A DNA stretch of 49,093 nucleotides from Nemertoderma westbladi (Eukaryota; Xenacoelomorpha; Nemertodermatida; Nemertodermatidae): assembly GCA_032718475.1 (NCBI GenBank), contig JAUCBJ010002368.1, positions 1 to 49,093 of the forward strand, read 5' to 3'. This document shows, in pieces, positions 1 to 10,437 of this stretch (position 1 is its first letter; every line of letters starts with the position of its first letter). The notes beneath the pieces are model-generated. The model ran no database searches and was not told the origin of the DNA. It saw only the letters and a list, made by a program, of their open reading frames with translations. Made by a program: the position numbers and the translations under genes.

Positions 1-1
1 G

Positions 2-3000
2 AGGAGAAGGTTAGAGGGGCTTAGCCCTAATAGTGAAGGAGCCCAGCGCGTGTTGGATGCAATTGATGTGGCTAGGTTAGCGGCGAATCAAGCTAAATTC
101 GATGAACAACTCCGCATCGCTAGAGACCAAGAAGAAAGGGTGAAGAAAAAACGTATAGAAGATAGAAAGACAGCAGCAGCGGCAGTGGCAGCGGCAGAAG
201 CGGAAAGAAAGGTGGCAGCAGCAGAAGCGGAAAGAAAGGCGGCCGAAGCGGAAAGAAAAATAGCAGTGGCAGAAGCAGAACGGAGGGCATCTGAAGAGAC
301 AACCCAACTAGAGTTGGAAAATCTTCAAGAGAGACAAGACAACGTTAATAAACAGTTAACAGCTAGTAATATGCAGATGATGAATAGATCTACTCCCAAA
401 AGACAGGGTTATACATCATCTGAGGAAGGCGATACCACCGACACTGAAGGCAAAGGAAATAGATCTCACCTAAGCCGACGTAAAAGAACATTCCACCGTC
501 AGAAATTGCCTGATTTGCCTCCAGCTGTTAGAAGGCAACTAAATAACACCAACTTAGGTAGTACAGAACCCACAGACCAAATAATTACAATAGAGATACT
601 CCCTACTATAGTAGATGAGCCTGAAATAGTTAGGCCTGTTCCCGAAGCCACCTTTTCGGTCGTAGAGACACCTGTACTCCCTGAACCTACCTCTCAATTC
701 CCGTTGCACAGCACTAAGCTACCTGTGCCCAGCAGAACAGTCCGTGAGACAGTTCATGCCCTGGACTCCGAGCGAAATATTCATGATTTGTCGCCCGTTG
801 TCCCTCGTCCGCCCGCTACAACGTTGGCGGATCCCGTTTCGGCGGTTGATTGGGTGGACGAGAGACGGCGGGGGATGGACATTCTCCTCGAAAAGATGGA
901 GGAGAATCGAGAACGCTCCTCCCAACAGGTCCGAGAGTTAGAAGGAACTGTTCAACAGTTAAAGGGAACCGTAAAGGAAAGTAGGTTAGAGTTGCAAGAA
1001 GTACAGCAAAATATCGCGCTAGAACGTGATAAATTAGTAAATTTACAAAAGGGTATACCGCCACCCCTTGTAACAATGTGTCAACCTGTTAGGTCTGAAG
1101 TATCTCATGCGCAAGGTGTGGAGCCTACACGCATCTATACTGCTAGCGAAGTAGAAACTCCTATAGTGAACCCTATTAAGGGTAATTATAGACCTGTTGA
1201 TAATGATATTCCCTATAGACCGGATCATAATCCGAGAAATTTATATACCGATAACTCGATATTAAATAACACGATGGCCCAAGAAAGTTTTACGCGTCAA
1301 ATGGCTAGAACCGAAGCCCGGCAAGCGGTAAAGGTGGGAGAGATCGTCAAGTTCAATGGAGATGAGATGAAATGGTTACCTTTTAATGAATATTATAAAG
1401 ATAACATACAGAACTCTGTGCTATCTAATGGAGAGAAACTTAGATTCCTCATCGAGTGCTTGGAAGGATCTCCCAAGTTAATGGCGTTAAAGTTTATTGG
1501 ACATCCTGACGGATTAAGACAAGTTTGGGATACACTAAACATCAGGTATGGTAATAGGAATAACATAGCTGGTTATTTGTATGCAAAGTTGGTAGCGCCC
1601 CGAAAGTTTATTAGCAGCGGAATTATAGAGTTTTCCGATGAGATTCAGGAGATCTGCAGACAATTAGATTGGCTAGGTAAGTCTCATGAGTATCAGAATA
1701 CTATGGTTATTAGAGCAGTGGCTTCTACTTTACCGAAGGGTGGAGTAGGTACACGCTGGGATAAGAAAGTGTTATATATGATGGAACAACAACGACGAGA
1801 CCCTACCATGGCTGATCTCATGTCATTCCTAGATGGAGAAGTGAAATTACAGCTCCTGAAACTGTCCAGAGAGAAGACACCGGAAAACAAGGTAAGTGAA
1901 AAACCCGTCTCTAGGAGAAAGGTAACACCAGTGTGTTATACAGATGATGGCGAAAGCCAGACTTCTCAAGGAGAAGATAGCGGGAAAGACACTGACAAAT
2001 CTTATAACGTAAATAAAATGCCTAAAGATCAGGTAAGTAAATTCAAGTCTCGAACAAATGACAGGAGAGAACAGGTAAGAAAAACTCCTCCTACGTCTCC
2101 CAAGAGAATTCAGGTGAGAAAGCCCGAAGAAAGGACAAGTGTACACAATGTTACTCAGAGTAAGGTAAGTAACATCAAACCGAAATGTGCGCTATGTGAT
2201 GGGACCCATCGCTTAAATATGTGTGATGAATTTCTAAAGAAATCATTAACTGAGAGACGTGAAGTCATGTGGGACAAGCGGTTGTGCTATAATTGCCTCA
2301 GACAAGGACACCAACGGCGAACCTGTTACTCTGACACAAGATGTGCTAAGTGCGGTGCGAAACATCATATCTTGTTGCACACTGAATTCGAGAGAAATAG
2401 TCCGAGTCAGGTAAGTGATTCCGAACTACATGTCCAATTCAGTGATGTGAACGACACTGATCAATCAGAGATGGAAGGATTCTATACGGACGAGTTCTCC
2501 GACGAAAACGAATCCTGTTACATGATAAATACCACAGTGTATCGAGCACTCATCTATGAAAAAGATACAGACATTGACCTCGCTCTAACCACTTCTGATC
2601 GACAACCATTTTGGAAAGCGCCAACTTCCAATGTAGGGATTAGAGAATTTCCTGTGGTACAGGTAAGGGTCCACGGACCGAAAAGGAGTTATGTAGTGAA
2701 CGCCCTCCTTGACTCCGGTAGTACAGGAACATTCATCGACAAAGAGCTAGCCGAAGACATATTTGATGGACAACCCAAGTTCCGAACTAAGCTAAACATG
2801 TCAGGAATTATGCAAGTTTGGAAATCCACAGTAACAGCGGATTATTATGTAGGTGCGTTGTCCACCCCCCAGGACGAACTAGGAGAACATAGCATAAGGT
2901 CAGTGAAAATGGTGGCTATAAAGAACTTCGCTACTACTCAAGCAGACCTTTATAATTGGGACGAGGATGAGAGCATCCAACATCTTAAGATACCTCGATT

Positions 3001-5179
3001 CCAGACAGATTATCCTGGAGTGCAAATACTCATCGGTCAAAATGCGCATGAAGCGCTCGAGACATTAGAGAAACGACCTGCTCAACCGCAACCTCTACAA
3101 GTTTATGCGGGAAGAACTAGAGTAGGTTGGTACTTTACTGGCCCTTCCCGTAGAACTCTAATGGAAAGATTACCTAAAGAGCAGGTATATCAAGCGCGAG
3201 AATGGGAAGTTGAGAACAGTGAGTTCGACGATCCAACTGAGGGAACTCCATACTCCTCAGACAACGATGATATACATCAACTCTTTGATGAGGAGAATGC
3301 CATCGATCTCCTTAAGGAAAGCGAGACTTGGCAAAATCAAGTGAACTTATGTCAACTCCTTCACCCATCTGAGCGAGACGACTATAACGACGAGCTTAAT
3401 GACGTCATTGAACGTTATAATGCCAAGACTCGGGATGAACATGCCGTGAGATTCTTTACTCAAGAGGTCGTAGAGCCCAACTCCTACGATAAGGCCCTAT
3501 CGGTGGAGGAAGAAAGAGCCAAGCAGATCCAAGCGACAACTACTCGTTTTCTTAAAGATCAAGGTAGGTATGAGATCGGACTTCCTTTCCGAAAGCGAGA
3601 ACCAAAGTTTATTAACAACAGACCTTTGGCGGAGAAAAGAATTGCTCAACTACATCGACGCCTTACGGCAAATTCTTCAGCTAAAGAAATGTATAAAACA
3701 CAGTTGAAGAAGTTCATTAGCAAGGGATATGCGGAGCTAGTACCGGAAGAAACCCCTATAACTGAGAGAACGTATTATTTAACTCACCATTACGTTCCCA
3801 AACCCGGTAAACCCCATGAAGTACGAGTGGTGTTTGACGGTTCCGCCCTTTATTTGGGCCAATCTCTTAATTCTGAATTGTTACCCGGACCCAACTTACT
3901 TCAATCCTTGTTGGGAATACTTTTAAGACTAAGACAATATTCCATTGCTTTCGCCTCAGATATAGAAGGCATGTTCTTACAAGTCAAAGCGCTGGATAGG
4001 GATCGAGATAGCCTACGATTTTTGTGGTGGCCTGAAGGAGACCTCAATAAGAAACCTGTGGAATACTGGATGACCATCCAAGCTTTTGGGATAATCTCGA
4101 GCCCTTCAAACGCCTGTTCCGTGGTACGCACCACTGCGGATGACAACCGAGACGCCTTCTCTAAAGAAGTGATCGACAATATTAAACGAGACATCTACAT
4201 GGACGATAATCTGAAGTCCCTTCCATCAGTCGAAGAAGCCATTGAGGTCGCTAAAGGAACGGTAGAATGCTTAAAGAAAGGTGGATTTCGATTAACTAAA
4301 TTCACCAGCAACTCCCGTGAGTTTCTGGAGTCGATCCCGGTAGAAGATCGAGGAACAAAAGACCTAGATCTAATAAAGGATGATCTCCCAGAAACTAAGA
4401 CCCTTGGTTTGAAATGGGACACAGAAAGAGATATCCTGTTTTTCCAACTAAAACAGCGAGATAATCCAGTTCGGACTAAACGGATATGTTTAAGTAACCT
4501 GAGCACTTATTTCGATCCATTGGGATTTATTAGCCCAGTAATATTGATTGCTCGGAGTCTAGTACAACAAATGTGGCTTGAAAACCACTCATGGGACGAT
4601 CCACTTAAGGGAGAATTATTAAAGAAGTGGATGAAATGGGAAGATTCTCTACCAGCCATCGAAAACTTCATAATTTCCCGTTCATATTTTGGTCATGTTC
4701 TCCCTACGTATTCATATCAACTCCATGTGTTTGGAGACGCCAGCGATATGGGAATAGGTATAGTAGCCTACCTAAGGGTGGAAACTCCGGACGGAATTAA
4801 AGTCGCCTTGGTCACCTCTAAGGCATTAATAAACAACAAGTTGAAAGTTCCTCGAGCGGAGTTAAAAGCGGCTCTATACGCTACAGCCATCGGCCGGAAT
4901 GTAACAGAACAGATCGACTATCCCCTGGAGAAAACTGTCTATTGGACCGACGCTTTACTCGTGTTTGAGTACATAACCAATGAAGTCTGTCAGTTCAGCG
5001 TCTTCGTTACCAACAGAGTAGCTATTATACTCAGTCGCACGACGATGGATCAATGGAGACATTGCCCCGGAACGATTAATCCAGCGGACATCGCTTCCCG
5101 GGGAGCAACTCCACAAGAACTGGTAGATACTCCAGACTGGTTAGGTGGACCCGACTTCCTCTACAAAGAAGAAGAATAA
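2..5179 (+). pseudogene. gag-pol: BEL/Pao gag-pol, part 1: gag, zinc knuckles, protease, RT, RNase H
   Basis: The frame is already open at the window edge, so the first in-frame start codon (GTG at 50) is not the real start; copy 2 shows about 340 further upstream residues. In order: a Glu/Ala-rich coiled coil (nt 60-350), a gag core of the DUF1759 type (around nt 1340-1900), three Cys/His knuckles (nt 2185-2380; CALCDGTHRLNMC, CYNCLRQGHQRRTC, CAKCGAKHH), a retropepsin active site LDSGSTGTFID (near nt 2707), reverse transcriptase with catalytic YMDDN (nt 4196-4210), and RNase H starting at VFGDASDMG (nt 4726). Fusion of gag and pol in one frame is normal for BEL/Pao. The frame stops at TAA 5177-5179 where copy 2 has GAA, a single-base nonsense change. 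Otherwise the protein is undamaged. Confidence 0.93.
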
Positions 5180-7081
5180 TGGCCTCCTCATCTTACTACA
5201 GCAGAAATTAGACAGGCCAAGGGAGCGGAGAAAGTCAAACCTAAAACTCAGGCGAGTAAATCGAAGTTATTCAAACCCACAGTAGATCTGTCTGTACTAC
5301 ATACTTCCGGAGACGACGCTTTGGATCAGAAACCCACAGACACAAATAAACTCGTTGTGGAAATCCGTGATAAGGATTGGAAATCTGGCATACCAGACAT
5401 CTCGCAAGGACTCTCACCTCTTCTGCAGAGAGCGATGCATCACTACAGTTCTTGGAATCGGCTTTGTAAGGCCGTTACATATTTAAAGAGATGTTTTCAC
5501 CATCACTACTCTGGGATGAAAACAAAGGGTGATACCGCTCCAATCACATCAGTGCAGGTCCATGTTATTAAAGATCTCCCCAAATATAAGGTACCCAACA
5601 AGTTTCTGAAGGAGAAGATCAGTTATCAGGAGCATGAAGAAACCAACAAACAGATGCTGAGACTCTTACAATGCGATGAAGATTCCGATAAGTATTTCCT
5701 GTTGTTGAGAAATCCACAGATGCGCTTAAGGGATCGTTTCTCTAGCACAATGATAGATGGGTTGATACGTGTTGGAGGAAGGTTAACAAATGCCCCATTA
5801 TCCTTTGATACTAAGTTCCCCATACTCATTAGAAATCTTGAAATACAAGTCAAGATGATTGTAGATGTTCACAGCAAACTTTATCATGCTGGCAGAGAAC
5901 GAGTTCTTAGCGAAATTCGAACTCGCTATTATTTTTATAAACCCCGTAGAGCTCTGAACCAAGTTCTTAGGAACTGTATACCCTGTAGGAAAGCATTCAG
6001 TAGGCCTTTAACACAGAGAGAGGCAGAATTACCTAGGGAACGAGTAAGCTTTTATGAACCACCCTTTACTAATACCGGTGTGGATTTATTTGGCCCTATT
6101 GAAGTATATCGTGCTAGGACTATAGTCAAGAGATGGTGTGTAATCTTTGTTTGTATGACTTGTAGAGCCATCCATCTCGATATGGTGAACGATTTATCTA
6201 CCAACAGCTTTCTATTAAGCTTACGACGACAGATCGCTCGCTTTGGCACTAGCAACACGATGAGATCTGATAAGGGAACAAACTTCATTGGTGCCAACAA
6301 TGAAATCAAAGCTTACGTCAAAGATTGGAACCAAAGACAGGTGGACGACCAACTACGAGTAACAGCGTCTAGTTGGACCTTCAACGCCGCCGACGCCCCT
6401 TGGTGGGGAGGAAGTTGGGAGAGATTAATAAGAAGCGTGAAGACAGCATTTCATTTTATAGTGCCTTGCCGCGCTTATCTCACCGACGAACTTTTGCGGA
6501 CGTTAATGGAAGAAATCGCCGCCTATCTCAACGAGAGACCGCTTATGCCAGTCTCATCGAGTCCCGATTCCCTGGAAGCGCTAACACCCGCGCACTTCCT
6601 ACTAAAGAAACCTGTAGCCATGCTCCCACAATCGGAAATCACAGACGGAGACGAATACTGCCGACAAACTTGGCAACTCATGCAGTTGTTATCCCGTCGT
6701 TTCGCTGACCATTTCGAAAAACATTATCTGCCCACGCTACAACTTCGAACTAAGTGGTTTGCGCAGCAAGAAAACGTCAGCGCTGGAGACATGGTGCTTA
6801 TTGTGGATGTGGATCTTCCACGTAAGCGGTGGCAGACAGGTCGTATCATCGAGACACACATCTCGGATGACGGTTTGGTGCGATCGGTAGAACTCGTCAT
6901 CATGCGACGTAACTTCAAGAAACCGGGAATTGTCTTCGAGACGCAGCAGCTCAATCGCCCGGTGGGACGTTTATGTTTACTGGAAAGAGACAGAGAACTC
7001 TCCGGAAACTATGGGAGACAAGATACTCTTCCCACGACCACCTCCCTAATCCAACAAACATCTAGGGACTCCCCAACTTAA
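5180..7081 (+). pseudogene. gag-pol: BEL/Pao gag-pol, part 2: integrase (after nonsense codon)
   Basis: This continues in the same frame as the preceding part, directly after the TAA at 5177-5179. The integrase zinc-binding segment contains HAGRERVLSEIRTRYY and CIPCRK (HHCC type, nt 5887-5993). The catalytic core shows GVDLFGPI, SDKGTNFIGA and GGSWERLIRSVK, giving the D, D and E residues of a DDE integrase. The reading ends at TAA 7079-7081 after a C-terminal region with a BEL-like integrase tail. Translation of the integrase would need read-through of the TAA, or it is dead in this copy. Function in the family: insertion of the cDNA into host chromosomes. Confidence 0.9.
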
Positions 7082-7611
7082 CAACGGCTGGAGTGGGTGT
7101 GTGACCATATTACTTTGTATTTGTATTAGTTTTATTTTTATATTTATGTATGTATTATTATGTAATTTTATTTTAATCGTTTTATTTAATTTTATTTAGT
7201 AGTATGGTATTTTAGAGATTATTTAGTAGATTAGTGCAATATATATGCGCGTTTATTATTTAATTACGTATATTATATATTTAGTGCGACGGCGAGAAAT
7301 AATTCTTTTTCTCTTTCCTTACTGCCCGTATTATATTATAAATACGTGACTACAGTAAGATGAAATATCCGTACTTATTAAAGTACAATAAAGCCACTAC
7401 TATATTTAAGTATTATTGGTAGGCAGAGTATTAGGAATGCAAAGTTCAGATCCTCGTGTCTCGGCTAAACCAAGCTCTGGGTAGACCTTGGAAACGACTT
7501 GCCTCTTCACACTGACATTGCTTCGTGCGATATTGCTCTCATACCGTATATTAAATAATACATATAGTAGCGTGATGTCCCTTTAACAGTAGCGTATAAC
7601 GCAAAATAAAT

Positions 7612-7940
7612 CTGTTAAACCCTTTGACCATCTGTAATTCTAGTCGATTAAGATATCGCGGCACCCACCGATATACTTGAAAGACAAATTTCTAGAATCA
7701 ATGGTTAACGTCCCCAGACAAGTTCTGGAATAAACTGGTGCCCATCCTAAATATTAATTATTAATATTTACAAAAATCTGTCAAATATCAGATCCTTTAA
7801 AATTCTAGTCGATTAAGATATCGTAGCATTTACCGATACTCTTAAAAGACAAATTTCATAGAATTAAGGATCCTATGTCCCCAGACCTGCTCTGGAATCA
7901 AATTGTGTCAATTTAACTATCAAATAATAAAATTTACGGG
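7612..7940 (+). repeat. Two diverged ~166-bp tandem units
   Basis: Unit 1 starts at 7612 (CTGTTAAAC) and unit 2 at 7778 (CTGTCAAAT). Shared blocks include ATTCTAGTCGATTAAGATAT, AAAGACAAATTTC and GTCCCCAGAC. Each unit also holds a short inverted repeat CCCCAGAC..GTTCTGG / CCCCAGAC..CTCTGG. Identity falls at the unit ends. Confidence 0.75.
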
Positions 7941-8682
7941 AATAAATTTAAATTCATATATTTAAATGAATTTAATAAATTGTCATTTTGTACAATTTAT
8001 AACATTCCCAAAATTCCATTAATTAATAGATCATGGGAGCGGAGATTCACTCTATTAAGTGTATTTGTGTGCGAGAATCTCCAATGTGTAGTCAATAGCC
8101 GATAAAATTCATAGAATCATGTATAAAGGGGATATTGACCATTAAAGAATTACTATTAAATAGCATCCCAGATCTGTATGCATGAGAATTACCCTAATTC
8201 TACCGCTAGCTTTCCATAATGTCACCATGGCAACAACCACGCTAGAATTAGAAGTGAGTTAAAAGAACAATAGAAAGCATGCCCCATTGAATAGCATAGG
8301 GAATAAATAGCGCACTGCTAGTATCCAAGGATACATAATAAATACAGTGACATTCTGGAAGGTACTGACTAACGGACAAATGGCCCGAATGTGTGCAGTT
8401 TGTTACAGTTGTGTTGAATTTGTGCGTTTGTAGGTGAATGTTACTACTAAGGTGTGTTTACAGTAGCAAGTCGCAATTGTGAAAGTAACCCTTACTCTCC
8501 AAGAAGAACCTGCAGTACATCTAAGCCTTTGGGACGGACAGTTAAGTGACTTGTGCCGGTTATCGTTGTCGTTGTGTAGCTACATCGTTGGCGAAAGCAC
8601 AGCGACGACGGTACATCGGCGCTGAGGATCTTACACTGTCCGGGGGCAAAAGAGGGGTAGGCAGCGACGCCCGCTAGCCTAA

Positions 8683-8724
8683 TATATATAGACTCATTAT
8701 AATATTGATAAACTCATAGCAGAT
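8683..8724 (+). promoter_or_regulatory. TATA-like run and splice-acceptor-like AG before the third ORF
   Basis: TATATATA lies at 8683-8690, about 35 bases before the ATG at 8725, and CATAGCAG ends at 8722, two bases before that ATG. Either an internal promoter or a spliced subgenomic mRNA could express the third coding region, as env is expressed in retroviruses. Both are inference; the polypyrimidine tract is weak. Confidence 0.3.
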
Positions 8725-10437
8725 ATGACTGAGTTGATAGAAGATGATCTTGGTATCAGGGAGAGATATACTCTACCTTTACAAGCGTTTGTCGATAGCT
8801 TGATACGCGGCGACGCTGGTACAACTACTACGGAGGATGATGGTCGTTATATCGAACCGCCGATGTCCCCGGAGCAACTTACGCGTGAATTGGACTATAG
8901 AAAGTTCACCGCTCGCTATACGCATCGCAATGGTACGTATATGGACTTCTTAACTACCGGCCACCCTATCGATTTACACGATACGGACGATGTGGATACC
9001 GAAAGGGAAATGGTTTTATTTAAATATCATACCCAACGGAATCGGAACGATAAGACAAGAATAGAACACGAGAACTCTATTCGAAACCGACTCGAAAGAG
9101 AAGACGTTGAAGAACCGGATAAACGTAACGACTTCAACGATTATCTGGAATTCTTGAGAGAAACATACCTCAATATTGCCAGTCAACAAAATCTCAAAAC
9201 TCGATATCCTCAAGGTATACATCATGACCCTATGATAGAACTCAAACGACTCTATTTCACTATGATGTATCTTACCGCCGATCGACCGCTACCTGTTGTC
9301 CCAGATAGCTTCAAACAGATGGAGGAATATTGTAAAACTGGAGAATGATCACCCGCGTTTCCTCTGCAGGACATGCGTCTTTGGTATTACTGTGACGAAT
9401 GCCCTAGACCCAATCAGCAAACGGAAAGACATAAACATCCGCGGAGACGTTGCGCTAAACACAGTTTTACACGATATACTTACGGGAGTTTCGAGCGAAA
9501 CCTGTTCGACGTGTCCCCTGCGGTCGCTCGACTCAAGCGATCCTTGAACAAACCGATGATCAGAGTTCCGGAATACTCGGTCAGACCTCCGCATTCCTCG
9601 GTTAGACCTCAAACTCTTGACCCTAATAGTATCACGGACCCTCCCGAACTGTACTCACTGTTCAAAGATCTAGTGTTACCCGAACAGTTGATCGGTGGCA
9701 CTCCGGTAGTAGTCTCACGAGACATTCGCCAACCCTACCTAGCTGGATTGGGACGTGGTCATCTAATATCGCCGTTTAACCCATACAACCGTCCCGGCTT
9801 CACCTCTATCCAACCCGTTACAGAAGTCGAAGAGAGCGTCGTACGAAACGCATTAGACGCTATTCGGCAGAAAATCGGAAAGGGAACGTACGATTGTTTG
9901 GAGAAGCGTAAATTGCAGCAACAAGTCCAAGCGGTGAAGGAATTAGCTTTACCCCAGTTCGATAGAGAAATACAAAATCTCGAGGAGGACATTGAACGTG
10001 GACGAACCTACTCTTTACAAGAGTTTCTAGATGAGCGTCTACAACAACAAGCGGAGGAGAATCAGCTCGAGGAGAGACATATAGAACTGGATGAGAGAGA
10101 AGAAGCGGCTTTAGCTCAACCAGAAGCGCAAATCCTTATGACGGATCTCTACTCTAAAACCATTCTTCATCCCTCGATGGTTCCCCATTTCGGAGACAAA
10201 CTTTTTGCGATGGCACAACCCCAACCGGTTGATATCAACCTAAGATCTCGCGATCTTATCGCCGACACTCCTCTGTTGCAGCGTCCGCCCATCGAACCCG
10301 CTCGTGTCGATGGTATACTCGTTGAACCTCCGGACAATAGAGCCGATCTTGTCCATCGCATGGTACACGATGTAAACATACGCGCTAGACCTTTACCGGA
10401 CTCGTTTTATGGGATCACCCTTATTACGTCAATCTAA
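8725..10437 (+). pseudogene. Third ORF of BEL copy 1, N-terminal part (unknown domain, coiled coil)
   Basis: The frame from ATG 8725 is broken by an in-frame TGA at 9346-9348, after which the same frame stays open to TAA 10435-10437. Because the frame is kept across the TGA, I treat both sides as one former coding region. Right after the TGA there is a Cys/His cluster (CDECP...H-x-H...C, nt 9391-9450) that could bind zinc. Around nt 9900-10110 is a Glu/Gln-rich helical segment likely to be coiled coil. I see no signal peptide, transmembrane segment or fusion peptide, so it is not a typical envelope gene. Near nt 10411 the sensible reading passes to the next frame (DHPYYVNLKQYY follows), consistent with loss of one base. 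I do not recognise a family for this part. Confidence 0.55.

Larger units (their letters stand above)
7082..8724 (+). other. Non-coding spacer between pol and third coding region
   Basis: AT-rich, without a long open frame. It contains a polyadenylation-type AATAAA at 7387-7392, a diverged 166-bp tandem repeat (7612-7940), a copy of the 9-mer TGGGAGCGG at 8034-8042 that also forms the polypurine tract before the 3' LTR, and at its right end a TATA-like run and an AG splice-acceptor-like site just before the ATG at 8725. No coding content was recognised. Confidence 0.6.

Noticed and set aside
10405-10415. Programmed -1 frameshift site
   Set aside because: The bases TCGTTTTATGGGAT do not form an X-XXY-YYZ slippery heptamer in frame, so a one-base deletion is simpler.
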